Assembly: GCA_002390745.1 (NCBI GenBank)
Contig: DGQK01000001.1
Location: forward strand, 151,350-215,349
DNA from: Bacteroidetes bacterium UBA4416
Lineage (GTDB): Bacteria > Bacteroidota > Bacteroidia > B-17B0 > Aurantibacillaceae
DNA: 64,000 bases
Reading direction: 5' to 3'
A program made the translations under genes and the position numbers. Below, one piece after another: positions 52,201-58,713 of this stretch. The notes below the pieces were generated by a model. That model had not been told where the DNA came from. It ran no database searches and saw only the letters and a program-made list of their open reading frames with translations. How positions within the stretch are numbered: position 1 is the first letter of the stretch; each line of letters starts with the position of its first letter.

Positions 52201-52311
52201 CACGGCCGGAGTTTGGCTGATAGCGGCACTTTGGGAAGTCAAGGCTATCACACCAGCGATGGCTGCCAGCGAGATGCCCGTGGCTGCCAGGAGTTTGGTT
52301 ATTTTTTTCAT
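46225..52311 (-). CDS. SpvB/FG-GAP/RHS-repeat toxin-like protein, 2028 aa
   Basis: A Sec signal peptide (residues 1-32) is followed by an SpvB-like N-terminal domain (about 50-330, with QPDIEIDYSSQSGNGLAGMG and GFSRITRTG). Seven FG-GAP/VCBS-type units come next (about 370-690; DFNGDGLTDI, DYNGDGLPDV, DFNGDGKSDF and others), then RHS/YD repeats (about 950-1700). The RHS core end is FGSKEMDETGLYYFSSRYYD to YYDPSGHALG (1714-1780). This order matches a fused TcB-TcC toxin cocoon. The last 248 residues are a variable tip with no known fold, including RNYSGHYRPNKESLK. It ends the B-A-A-B-A array on the same strand. Confidence 0.93.
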   Translation of the reverse strand: MKKITKLLAATGISLAAIAGVIALTSQSAAISQTPAVFNGQLNGQFSVTQNGAVNYDIQVSLPPGTANFQPDIEIDYSSQSGNGLAGMGFALNGFSRITRTGATIPQDGFKGGVNYDDGDRLQLDGSRLMNINTSSDAYCYDGAVFMTQLQSWTKVVAHGQAGQGASWFSVQLKNGTQLQYGNTTDSKVLALGQAFSAGTSSAGSVREWLLNQATDLNGNVIRFFYTASPKDSLGNTIANLAGLGVSYPDVICYTMGHGQNAQRKVKFYYERRNDTLVRFQGGAGIEIPLRVAGIQTVLLGADGDSSTVSNYHLRYETQTPLGISRMASIVQQGARGAYAQPTSFSWTNGASGLVASSGITWQGPTSSNSGFEGDFNGDGLTDIVPISGNNLSAIYFSSPSGFSKTTISPSILTNATTYVADYNGDGLPDVFVCTSSSAGKIYFCNGQGFNSPVSVSGLHVNTSGTNCAWAADFNGDGKSDFLTVQGSAAYLSLGSSAGLTYTTMISGLKLLQGQIFVADYNGDGLNDIYSGNASGGTLYLSDFSKGNGFQPPVTVGGITTSNVSSCGQCNLISDFNSDGMTDIMTHTGNQYNLYYSNGHGFEPATALNNISLNLSQNWISDFNGDGFMDFYAQNSQGDSSMIYYFTGKKFIKNTLQPTNFVPSASWLGDFNGDGISDIFAANKSTIWYGGDAKNNVVPQNNQVPNLVSSVNNGIGNVQNILYKAITDTAVYTKGAPVGTGVDGLNFQNNVNAAPLSPSQISLYPFSRVQEAMYVVKTYSNSDGRGNVYGYDYRYAGFLTDMQAYGSLGFRTVTKTDTSAKNITTTNYLQLFPYTGKTQYSTVTDLSKRLLTQIRNQYASTTLTRGALKSVLYQVNQMQSRVMHYDYGSFAYTGGNNYQYDGFGNQTLSVALGDTTEPTNFLYTIKTYLNDTVNWSIGLTSSSVQAPNADGTNPLTQSTYSYDPVTRNLLKKSNWLNTSNTWLSTNYQYDVYGNTTTQINQSGDTSRTVYDSIYHTFPARIISPPNQYGRKLVSALKHDARFGSMVQATDANGNQFYNYIDQFGRDSVITGPDSTGKQVILAKTKYFLLNPAGYGSQSIRAVDWGNTLWDSSSTLYDGMGRSYENTSQGQNGEVVTQQFYYNSNKKVIKKSVPHFADSAALWITTSYDPYQRISAVVYPRSATHRITTNLTYLGKQVTVHEAVGSPDSSLTTLAYDFYNGSRKIVSRSKAGEQSTYSYDLLGRNKALADPTGLSMSATYNSLGDIVQTYNPSSGNNYWLYDYVNHRTAFINNAADTIVDTFDKLGRQIRKRIGKLASYYFQYDLPGYKNANGNLCRVLMPDTTVSYRYGYDAYNNQVMAALSYKQTMFRQLYSFNPDRSNDAIVYPDASVCRFSYYNNGFLKNLSFKDASVGNASFAPFVTYSQYNAEGDQTGINYGNGVSRTASFYALGKLNSYQIKNSGATLIDQSYDWSDVNTVTGIEDHLNDQYSQDFYYQLSGRLDSARGGYGLAQFAYDHAGNMTLKDSMTLQYTNYQAVAGIKNNRKLFSASYDANGNMRRRTWNDGKDSSTMIYHFDVQNRLRSVCSQEDTLFTFAYSYTGQRLLKVDKKNHITTLYVSPQYEITTTPDSIYSTKYITAPGNIVASVTHAKPNTKSARQQTPAAAGLPQSGITYFHQNFVNTTNITTNASGAVSSQYHYKPFGEQYSVSGTSDARYTFGSKEMDETGLYYFSSRYYDPVTTRFISADNQLGGSRYQNDALNRYAYTLNDPVKYYDPSGHALGFLEIGLVLGIEAVGAVVTDGAALPEEIALDATMIEAGEEVGVDFLNALRETRASGQVSNEQCISIYKAKRSALLPGGSQYEIHPGGLGIEDDPRTIGRDIHGNDVFNNIGSADAVSLQYEIAEAANYKNPNYADLFPNTDDLQRIGGAMERTKGFGGFKFALSFDDYSLRISHNYLDDYVKHSLLTGEGREGRDVFTAGTVDIENGNLIIRNYSGHYRPNKESLKMADPIWRMMRNNGYLNFNNIIYQ

Positions 52312-52363
52312 AGAGGGAATAGGTAAGATGAATAATCCTAAAAATGATCTGATGCGCGTTGTA

Positions 52364-52413
52364 CATCACCTGCCTGCTCTACTCAGGCGTCCCTCAGGAA
52401 CAGGCAGGTGATG
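52364..52413 (-). other. large hairpin between the small-protein array and the RHS gene
   Basis: A perfect 13-bp stem (CATCACCTGCCTG / CAGGCAGGTGATG) with a 24-base loop lies 12 bases after the stop of the last type-A gene and 53 bases before the RHS start. There is no T run after it, so it is more likely an mRNA processing/stability or regulatory element than a terminator. Confidence 0.7.
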
Positions 52414-52425
52414 CCAAAAGCCGGC

Positions 52426-52857
52426 TTAACTGACGGTGACATTAAACACAAAGTTGGTATGATCGCTTGTGCTCGGGTCCGTGAGGCCTGTGTACGCGTA
52501 GGTATTAGTGCTCGGTGATAGTGTCGGCACATTGTTCGTAACGTTAGGTCCGAGATTCCAGTTAATCGTAAGCGAATCGCCGTTAGGCATATTAAATACA
52601 GCAGTTCCAATGGTAGGACTGAAGGTATCGTCGCCGTCGTAATAACCGGAATAACCTTGTGCATATAATGCCGGCGTTACCGTCGTGCCGTCCTCAATGA
52701 CGTTGTTGATGGTGAATGGCTGCGAGCCTCCGGCATTAAAATCGCCACCGGTATTTTCCAGAAAAGAGAAGGTATTGAAGGTGATTGGCCCCTGCCCGGT
52801 ATTATTGGTGATGTTTACCCGGATGCTGCATGTGGATGATGAAGATGATGAAGACAT
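52426..52857 (-). CDS. type-A small beta-rich protein, copy A1
   Basis: 143 residues. It carries the type-A signature VNITNNTGQGPITFNTFSF near the start, GTAVFNMPNGDSLTINW in the middle, and a FNVTVS end. Compared with A2 and A3 it has an N-terminal Ser run (MSSSSSSSTCS) coded by a GATGAT/GAAGAT-type microsatellite. No signal peptide. Three members of this family lie in the array and the fold looks like a secreted or membrane-binding beta-sandwich. Function is unknown. Confidence 0.8.
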   Translation of the reverse strand: MSSSSSSSTCSIRVNITNNTGQGPITFNTFSFLENTGGDFNAGGSQPFTINNVIEDGTTVTPALYAQGYSGYYDGDDTFSPTIGTAVFNMPNGDSLTINWNLGPNVTNNVPTLSPSTNTYAYTGLTDPSTSDHTNFVFNVTVS

Positions 52858-52868
52858 AGTCAGTGTAT

Positions 52869-53312
52869 TTAATCGTTGTTATAAATAGAGATCGTGGCAC
52901 TTAGCTGGGTAACCTCAGAGGTATTGGTCGGATCCCAGGCATGACCGTTCGTTTCAACGGCACATACTACTTTGTAGCTGGGAACATTTTCCTGGGAAAC
53001 ATTGGTAATACCTGCATAAAAGAAACACAGGCAATAGGCATATTGCGAATCCATGACCACCTGCGAATAGGGATTATTAAAGGAAATCTGGAGGGAGGTA
53101 CCGTTTCCGAACTGGTAAACTACTTTGCCGGTAACGCCTACCAGGCTGCCTGTTGTTTTTTCATAGGAAAACAGCTCCTGGGAAGCCGTACCGGAAGTGA
53201 TGGTCTGGGGATTGAGTTTTTCCTTCCCGTTCCATACATCGGTTTGATTGCTGTCCAGGTAAAAATTCTGGCCCGTATAATTATAAACGGTACATGTTAC
53301 ATCTCTTGTCAT
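52869..53312 (-). CDS. type-B small beta-rich protein, copy B1
   Basis: 147 residues from the ATG at 53312 (a TTG at 53318 is unlikely), starting MTRDVTCTVYNYTGQNFYLD. It shares FSYEKTTGSLVGVTGKVVYQ, LQISFNNPYSQ and FFYAGITNVS with copy B2. The pattern (a G-tail strand, then GKVxYxxxxGTxLQISFNNPY) recalls aegerolysin/ET79-type membrane-binding proteins, but this is only a resemblance. It starts 29 bases after the A2 stop and ends 11 bases before A1. Confidence 0.8.
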   Translation of the reverse strand: MTRDVTCTVYNYTGQNFYLDSNQTDVWNGKEKLNPQTITSGTASQELFSYEKTTGSLVGVTGKVVYQFGNGTSLQISFNNPYSQVVMDSQYAYCLCFFYAGITNVSQENVPSYKVVCAVETNGHAWDPTNTSEVTQLSATISIYNND

Positions 53313-53341
53313 GATCAATTATTTTATAGGATTTATGAGGC

Positions 53342-53761
53342 TTAGCTGATGGATACGTTAAATACATAATCGTTGCCGTTGGTGATCACCGGGTTGGTGA
53401 TCCCGCTGTAATTGTAGGCATCGCTGCTTGGCGTGAAGGTTGGCGTTTTATTGTTGGAAGATTCGGGGTTAAGATCCCACACAACGGTAAGCGTATCGCC
53501 GTTGGGCATATTGAAGACTCCCGTTCCCGACGTATACACCAATCCGGTATAGGGGATGCCGTTAGCCTCGGCTCCGTAGGTATAGCCTTTGGCATATAAA
53601 GCCTGTACCGCTATGCTATTGGATGGTATGTTACAAGGCACCAGAAACGGTGGCCCACCCGGTCCGAATCCGCCTTTGGTTTCGTTCAGGAATGAAAAAG
53701 AGTTGAATGTGATCGGTCCTTGTCCGGTGCTGTTGGTAATGTTGACTGTGATACTGCACAT
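53342..53761 (-). CDS. type-A small beta-rich protein, copy A2
   Basis: 139 residues beginning MCSITVNITNSTGQGPITFN. It matches A3 along its whole length (TSGTGVFNMPNGDTLTVVWDL and the terminal NGNDYVFNVSIS). Cys2 and the Asn/Thr-rich turns are shared. No signal peptide or membrane segment. It lies between hairpin 53820-53863 and copy B1. Confidence 0.82.
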   Translation of the reverse strand: MCSITVNITNSTGQGPITFNSFSFLNETKGGFGPGGPPFLVPCNIPSNSIAVQALYAKGYTYGAEANGIPYTGLVYTSGTGVFNMPNGDTLTVVWDLNPESSNNKTPTFTPSSDAYNYSGITNPVITNGNDYVFNVSIS

Positions 53762-53819
53762 GATAGATGTTTTTTAATAGGTGAGTAATGTGTAATAGGT
53801 AATGGCTGCGGTAACGGCT

Positions 53820-53863
53820 CCGGGACATAGACAACATGCGCCAGGCTGTCTGCTATGTCCCGG
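53820..53863 (-). other. large hairpin between A3 and A2
   Basis: A perfect 11-bp stem (CCGGGACATAG / CTATGTCCCGG) with a 22-base loop that can pair further (ACA/TGT). It fills the 126-base gap between two type-A genes. Confidence 0.7.
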
Positions 53864-53887
53864 CAAACCGGTATGAGAAGAGAACTC

Positions 53888-54307
53888 TTAACTGATGATG
53901 ACGTTAAACATGTAATCGTTACCGTTGGTGATGGTCGGGTTGCTGATGCCGCTGTAATTGTAGTTATTGCTGCTCGGCGTCATGGTCGGCATTTTATTGT
54001 TCGACGAATCTGCGTTAAGGTCCCAAATGATAGTCAGGGTGTCGCCGTTAGGCATGTTGAAGATCGCCGTGCCGGATGTATTCACGTAATAATTAAGGGG
54101 TGTGCCCATAGCATATTCTACATACGTATAGCCCTCTGCATATAAGGCCTTCACTGCCGTATTATTATCCGGTATATTGGCCGGCACCATGAAAGGAGGT
54201 GCATTTGGGCTAAATTTCCCACCGGTTTCTCCCAAAAACGAAAAGGTATTAAACGTCACGGGCCCTTGCCCTGTGTTGTTAGTGATGTTAACGGTTATAC
54301 TGCACAT
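53888..54307 (-). CDS. type-A small beta-rich protein, copy A3
   Basis: 139 residues beginning MCSITVNITNNTGQGPVTFN. Shares GTAIFNMPNGDTLTIIWDL, NNYNYSGISNPTITNGNDY and a FNVIIS end with A2. About 70 % of residues look identical between A2 and A3 by eye. It follows B2 after an 11-base gap, the same spacing as B1 to A1, so B-A forms a unit. Confidence 0.82.
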   Translation of the reverse strand: MCSITVNITNNTGQGPVTFNTFSFLGETGGKFSPNAPPFMVPANIPDNNTAVKALYAEGYTYVEYAMGTPLNYYVNTSGTAIFNMPNGDTLTIIWDLNADSSNNKMPTMTPSSNNYNYSGISNPTITNGNDYMFNVIIS

Positions 54308-54318
54308 GTGAACAGGGT

Positions 54319-54765
54319 TTAGGCGTTATTATAAATGGTGATGGTAGCCGTCAGGTTTTTAACCTCATTCTTATTGTCCGGTGTCCAGGCATTGCCGTCC
54401 GTTTCCACCACACAATCCACATAATAGGACGGAACATTGTTTTCCGATACGCCGGTGATACCTGCGTAAAAGAAACAGTCGCAGTAAGTTTCCGAAGTTC
54501 CGTCCGGCAGCATCTGATCGTAAGGGTTATTAAACGAAATCTGGAGATAGGTGCCGCTGTTCAATTCGTAAAACACTTTACCGGTAACGCCTACCGTACT
54601 ACCGGAAGTTTTCTCATAGGAAAATACCGTTTGGGTGCCGGTACCCGAGCTGATGGTTTGAGGAGCCGTTTTTGTGTGGCCGTTCCAGATATTGTTCTGG
54701 GTATTGTCTGTATAAAATTGTTGTCCCGTTTGGTTGACAACGTAACAGATTACATTTCTTGTCAT
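54319..54765 (-). CDS. type-B small beta-rich protein, copy B2
   Basis: 148 residues beginning MTRNVICYVVNQTGQQFYTD. Same blocks as B1: FSYEKTSGSTVGVTGKVFYE, YLQISFNNPYDQ, CDCFFYAGITGVSENNVPSY, and LTATITIYNN at the end. It is the first gene of the array in transcription order. Both types A and B start with a strand carrying N-x-TGQ, so they may be distantly related to each other. Confidence 0.82.
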   Translation of the reverse strand: MTRNVICYVVNQTGQQFYTDNTQNNIWNGHTKTAPQTISSGTGTQTVFSYEKTSGSTVGVTGKVFYELNSGTYLQISFNNPYDQMLPDGTSETYCDCFFYAGITGVSENNVPSYYVDCVVETDGNAWTPDNKNEVKNLTATITIYNNA

Positions 54766-54803
54766 GTTTTTTTGTTTTAAAGGTTAAACGATACAGGCAA
54801 TCT

Positions 54804-54854
54804 TATCCGCTGATTGGGTACCATAGCGCGCGTGGGTGCCCAACACGGCGGATA
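54804..54854 (-). promoter_or_regulatory. compound hairpin upstream of the array
   Basis: An outer stem TATCCGC (54804-54810) / GCGGATA (54848-54854) encloses an inner stem TTGGGTACC (54814-54822) / GGTGCCCAA (54835-54843). It sits 39 bases before the B2 ATG, where the 5' leader or operator would be. It may regulate the array. Confidence 0.6.
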
Positions 54855-54898
54855 GCCTGATGACACAAAGAAAGTACAGGAATGAAGGGAATAACAGC

Positions 54899-54934
54899 GC
54901 TAAAACACCCGTTTCAAAAAACAGGTGTTTTAGC
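54899..54934. other. perfect 11-bp inverted repeat
   Basis: GCTAAAACACC (54899-54909) and GGTGTTTTAGC (54924-54934) with a 14-base AT-rich loop. It lies 30 bases past the response-regulator stop and 134 bases before B2. No T run follows on the minus strand, so an operator is as likely as a terminator. Confidence 0.55.
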
Positions 54935-54963
54935 CTGGTCCTTAGAAAAAAGAGAACTGCTGC

Positions 54964-55635
54964 CTAACGGGGCAGAATCTGAAGCAGATTATTGGTAACG
55001 GCAAACACGACCAGGCCTGCCGTATTGCGTGCGCCGGTTTTGGCAAGCAGGTTATTACGGTGCCCATCGACCGTGCGGGGACTGATAAATAATTTTTCGG
55101 CGATCTCGGTATTTGTGAGTTCCTGGCAGATCAGCAGGAGAATTTCCTTCTCCCGTTCGGTCAGCTCCACAGGAATATGATTGAAATCAAGCGTGGCGGG
55201 GCTTTTGGATTTTGCGCCCCGCTTCATGGCATTCATAAAAAATTCGTTGAAATAATAGCCTGCGCTATGCACCTGCCTGATGGCATTGAGCACTTCTTCT
55301 GTTCCGCAGTTTTTCAGCAGGTACCCGGAAGCGCCTGCCTCTACCATCTTCACCATAAAACGCTCCTGGTTATATACCGTCAGGATGATGATCCTGATAT
55401 CCGGTCTTTGCTTCTGAAGCGCTTCCGTAAGCTCTACGCCGTTCATCTCAGGCATATCCATATCCACCAGGACAACCTCCGGTGCTACCGGCAGCCCGGG
55501 AAGCGTTTCCATAAACACTTTGCCGTTTTCGCATACGGCCAGCAACTCAAACCCGGGAATGCGTTCCAGCAGGGCAGCCAGGCTCTCCCTGAAAAGCTGC
55601 TGATCTTCCACCAATGCTATTTTAATCGTATCCAT
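54964..55635 (-). CDS. NarL/LuxR-type response regulator
   Basis: 223 residues. The receiver domain has IALVEDQQLFRESLAALLER and the phospho-acceptor region VLVDMDMPEMNG. The C-terminal HTH reads TEREKEILLLICQELTNTEI, then FISPRTVDGHRNNLL. It would bind DNA when phosphorylated by the adjacent histidine kinase, with which it is separated by one base. The B-A-A-B-A array lies 198 bases downstream on the same strand and is an obvious target candidate. Confidence 0.94.
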   Translation of the reverse strand: MDTIKIALVEDQQLFRESLAALLERIPGFELLAVCENGKVFMETLPGLPVAPEVVLVDMDMPEMNGVELTEALQKQRPDIRIIILTVYNQERFMVKMVEAGASGYLLKNCGTEEVLNAIRQVHSAGYYFNEFFMNAMKRGAKSKSPATLDFNHIPVELTEREKEILLLICQELTNTEIAEKLFISPRTVDGHRNNLLAKTGARNTAGLVVFAVTNNLLQILPR

Positions 55636-55636
55636 A

Positions 55637-56452
55637 TCACCTGTTCTTTAGTTGTTCCACCGGCACATGCATCGTGAGCACAAAGCCCTGGCCCGGGCCG
55701 GTTTTAATATCGTATGTGGCGCCAATCATCAGCAACCGGTTTTCTATATTCTGGATGCCGGTGCCCTTTGTGGTATTCAGGCCGCCGGCAGCGCCAATGC
55801 CATCATCGCTATATACAACAGAGAGCCGGTCGTCGCTACTTCCCATTACGATGGAGATGGTCTTTGCCGAGGCATGCTTGAGTGTGTTGGTGATCAGCTC
55901 CTGGATTACCCGGTACAAGGCAAGCGCATGGTCGAAAGGCAGGCATTTCACGAGTTCCTGGCTTTCACAACCTACACGGATCTCCTTTCCGGAAGACCTG
56001 CTTATTTTTTCGCAGAGCGCCAATACGGCTTCATGCAAGCCCCACAAGGCAAGGCCCGGCGGTGCCATGGCATGCGAAATATGCCTGACATCGTCAATCA
56101 CACTGTCCATCATTTCCTTGTACGTATGTATAGTATCCTGTTCCCCTGCTTTACCCGGCAATACAGGATCAAACTGATCGATCATGAACCGGAGAACAGA
56201 CAGTGTGCCGCCGACATGATCGTGCAATTCTTTACTGAGCCGCACCCTTTCCTCTTCCTGCGAACGGATATTGGCGTACAGCAACTGTTGCTTAAATCCG
56301 AGCTCGGCCTTAAGCAGCTCTTCTTTCTGAAGCTGTGTCTTACGCTGATACCTGATGAAAAAAAAGATGACGGATGCCGACAGGAGCAGCGCACCGCCCG
56401 AACCGAGTATGATGATGGAGAGCGTTCGCTCATCTAAGCTTTGTACTTCCAT
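55637..56452 (-). CDS. NarX-type histidine kinase with one membrane segment
   Basis: 271 residues from the ATG at 56452 (MEVQSLDERTLSIIILGSGG). One membrane segment (residues 10-30) is followed by a short coiled linker, the HisKA_3 H-box EERVRLSKELHDHVGGTLSV, and the HATPase motifs ELITNTLKHASAKT and YSDDGIGAAGG, GTGIQNIENRL. It lacks a periplasmic sensor domain, so the preceding membrane protein is the likely sensing partner. It overlaps that gene by 19 bases. Confidence 0.92.
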   Translation of the reverse strand: MEVQSLDERTLSIIILGSGGALLLSASVIFFFIRYQRKTQLQKEELLKAELGFKQQLLYANIRSQEEERVRLSKELHDHVGGTLSVLRFMIDQFDPVLPGKAGEQDTIHTYKEMMDSVIDDVRHISHAMAPPGLALWGLHEAVLALCEKISRSSGKEIRVGCESQELVKCLPFDHALALYRVIQELITNTLKHASAKTISIVMGSSDDRLSVVYSDDGIGAAGGLNTTKGTGIQNIENRLLMIGATYDIKTGPGQGFVLTMHVPVEQLKNR

Positions 56453-57087
56453 AAGGCTCTTGAAAATAAAATGAACATGAGCAACAAAAAACTGGCGTGC
56501 ATATCCCATACAATGATGCTGATGGTAACGTAGCGCAGGTCGATGGTATTAATGATAAAGAGGATCAGCGACGAGGAAAAGTACAGGAGCAGGCCCGCAT
56601 TGATGTCGGTAAGCGCCGGGTTACTCTTTGTTGCTTTAGGGCCTGTATGGTCCAGGGCACTGATAAAATAGCCCGCTGCGAACAGGATCATCAGCAGCGC
56701 CTCCAGCGATTTGCCATAGTTACTGAAATGATAGATCTTTCCCGGCAACAGGGTATTCACCGCTAAAAAAATCAACAGCCCCAGCGACAACAACACCAGA
56801 AGATACCTGAACAGCTTGTATTTAAAAACCGCCAGGAAAAAAGCCGATAGCAGAATAAGCTCCAGGAAGGTATAGATATGACCCACCGGCATATTATTGA
56901 TATTCTGCGATGCCAGCACAGTACCTGCTATGCTGCAGGATACGCTCAGGAGGAGGTAACCGGTGATGATCCGCAAAGCGGGCTCGAGCTCCCTGAACCG
57001 GTAAAGACCGATGCCTAAAGGGATGATCCCGGAAAAAGGAACAACATATCCCATATAAATAATGGATAAATCCTTAAGGGAGAGCAT
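56434..57087 (-). CDS. multi-pass membrane protein (probable sensory partner)
   Basis: 217 residues with about seven hydrophobic segments (for example GYVVPFSGIIPLGIGLY, YLLLSVSCSIAGTVLAS, FLELILLSAFFLAVF, YLLVLLSLGLLIFLAV). No enzymatic motif. Its stop overlaps the histidine kinase start region by 19 bases and the 132-residue gene lies 12 bases upstream. This suggests it carries the sensing part of the two-component system. Confidence 0.85.
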   Translation of the reverse strand: MLSLKDLSIIYMGYVVPFSGIIPLGIGLYRFRELEPALRIITGYLLLSVSCSIAGTVLASQNINNMPVGHIYTFLELILLSAFFLAVFKYKLFRYLLVLLSLGLLIFLAVNTLLPGKIYHFSNYGKSLEALLMILFAAGYFISALDHTGPKATKSNPALTDINAGLLLYFSSSLILFIINTIDLRYVTISIIVWDMHASFLLLMFILFSRALWKYKA

Positions 57088-57099
57088 ATCGCGCAGTTC

Positions 57100-57498
57100 T
57101 TACCAGAGAGCCGGATCGTTGGAGTTTAATACATTTGGCGTGGAGCAAAGGTTTGGGCAAGGCCAGGTCATATCATAGATCATGCTCTTGTTCTCGCCGT
57201 CTTTTGTCATATCATTGAGCTTCTGGTCTGTGGCTACCACATACACATGGTTTCTTCTTTTGCCATCCTCCAGATCCCTCATGGCCATGTAAATCCTGAT
57301 GCCTGTAATATCGGAATTGCCGGAAAGCTCCGCCGGCAGCTGCATCGCGCTGAGTAGATCCTCTTTTCTAATAAAAAAGGCAATGACATCGAGCCCCTGC
57401 TCCGTCATAAAATCCCTGTAATTTTTTGTTTCCTCATGGGCGGTTGTGAATTCAACAGTTACTGCTCCTTTGCCCTGAATGAGTGGCTTGTTGGTCAT
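57100..57498 (-). CDS. hypothetical protein, 132 aa
   Basis: Starts MTNKPLIQGKGAVTVEFTTA and ends IYDMTWPCPNLCSTPNVLNS... The C-terminal CPNLC pair and the preceding strand IRIYMAMRDLEDGKRRNHVY recall a family of small Bacteroidota proteins encoded just ahead of membrane proteins and NarL-type two-component systems. No signal peptide. Its role is unknown; by position it belongs to this regulatory operon. Confidence 0.75.
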   Translation of the reverse strand: MTNKPLIQGKGAVTVEFTTAHEETKNYRDFMTEQGLDVIAFFIRKEDLLSAMQLPAELSGNSDITGIRIYMAMRDLEDGKRRNHVYVVATDQKLNDMTKDGENKSMIYDMTWPCPNLCSTPNVLNSNDPALW

Positions 57499-57658
57499 AG
57501 CTAATCGTATTAATTGGTTCTGTTAATGGTTTTTGATAGGACACCGCAGCATTACGGCCGCCTCCATCCATACAGATAAAGATAATTATTTTGAGAAGAT
57601 ACGAGACCCCGGGCCTTAAAAAGATACACTTTACCCCTGGCCGGAATAAGATCATAAA

Positions 57659-57689
57659 AAAAGCCGTTACGATAGTCGCAACGGCTTTT
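57659..57689 (-). terminator. terminator of the YwqK-like gene
   Basis: A perfect 10-bp stem AAAAGCCGTT / AACGGCTTTT with an 11-base loop; T-rich on the minus strand. It lies 22 bases past the stop at 57712. Confidence 0.85.
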
Positions 57690-57711
57690 ACCTTAAAAAA
57701 ATATGTATGCC

Positions 57712-58173
57712 TTACATCGCGTTGTAAGAAGTGGTTTTCAGCACGTTTCCGGCTTCGTCCCACTGGTACCAGGTGCCTGTTTTTTCCCCGTCCCTGTATT
57801 CCATTTGAAACAACTTATTGCCTTTCTCGCTGTATACCATCCAGGTGCCGTCTTTCTTATCGTTTTTGTAGGAAGCCTCGGCAGCAACCGTTCCGTTTTT
57901 ATGGAAGCGGGTCCACATGCCGAACTTTAAATTGTTCTCATATTGACCGGATTCCATTTTTTGTCCGCTCTCGTAATATTTTACGGCTTCTCCGTTCAGC
58001 TTGCCTTCTTTGAAGGTCAACACTTCTTTTACAGCCCCGTTATCGTAGTACGCCGTATGCTGGCCAGAATAGGCAAGGTTGGTTTGTGAAGGTGTTTCGT
58101 CTTTTATAGTGATGTCCTGTGCGAAGGCGATGGAGCCGACAAACAGGAAGGTGATGAGTGCTAAAGTTTTCAT
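57712..58173 (-). CDS. exported YwqK/MORN-repeat protein
   Basis: 153 residues with a signal peptide (LALITFLFVGSIAFAQ) and about five MORN-like units of the form GxWxxYxxNGxxxxExxYxxG (for example AYYDNGAVKEVLTFKEGKLN, WTRFHKNGTVAAEASYKND). The YwqK-family label as an antitoxin comes from other genomes. No toxin gene is adjacent here, so this is probably a structural envelope protein. Strongly terminated downstream. Confidence 0.88.
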   Translation of the reverse strand: MKTLALITFLFVGSIAFAQDITIKDETPSQTNLAYSGQHTAYYDNGAVKEVLTFKEGKLNGEAVKYYESGQKMESGQYENNLKFGMWTRFHKNGTVAAEASYKNDKKDGTWMVYSEKGNKLFQMEYRDGEKTGTWYQWDEAGNVLKTTSYNAM

Positions 58174-58300
58174 AATTCCGGGTTTTTTAAAATATTGATA
58201 TCAAAAATCTATGCCAGATTCTGATACAATTATACCCAAAAAGAGGAAATGTTGTTACAACCGTAACCAAAACATAACCTTAACTTTACATTCGTTTTTT

Positions 58301-58642
58301 CTATTCCTGCTCCAGGCTGATCTCCAGGTTCCCTGTATTGGCGCCAATCTCCTGTAATTTCAGGGTTTTGGTGCTATAGCCTACCTGTGCAAATTCGATG
58401 GCCGGATTTTGCGAGGCCTCAACCTGCAGGCAGATAAAAAAACGTCCGTCGAGATCGGAATAAACCACTTTTCCGCAAGCTTCGCATTCTATTTTGACAC
58501 CGGCCAGCAGCTCATTATTCTTAGGGTCGGATACCTTACCGCTAATGATAACCGTTTTGGTAGCTGCTTTAGGGCGCTCGCCCGCCAGCAGGTGGCCTGC
58601 ACATACTACAACCAGTAAAAGAATGCTTAAGATGCGTTTCAT
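58301..58642 (-). CDS. exported carboxypeptidase-regulatory-like domain protein
   Basis: 113 residues: a signal peptide (LSILLLVVVCAGHLLAG), then one Ig-like fold typical of CarboxypepD_reg domains, TVIISGKVSDPKNNELLAGV, IECEACGKVVYSDLDGRFFI and QVGYSTKTL. The CEAC pair could form a disulfide. In larger Bacteroidota proteins this domain starts TonB-dependent receptors; here it stands alone. Function unknown. Confidence 0.85.
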   Translation of the reverse strand: MKRILSILLLVVVCAGHLLAGERPKAATKTVIISGKVSDPKNNELLAGVKIECEACGKVVYSDLDGRFFICLQVEASQNPAIEFAQVGYSTKTLKLQEIGANTGNLEISLEQE

Positions 58643-58713
58643 ACCGCAAAGTAAGTCCGGCGCCTTTAATTTAACCTCAGCAGAATGTTACCCAAATGTT
58701 AAGTTTCGGTTGG

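Noticed and set aside
54319..54765. Calling type-B proteins aegerolysins
   Set aside because: Only a short strand pattern (GKVxYxxxxGTxLQISFNNPY) resembles that family; without a profile search the assignment is not supported.
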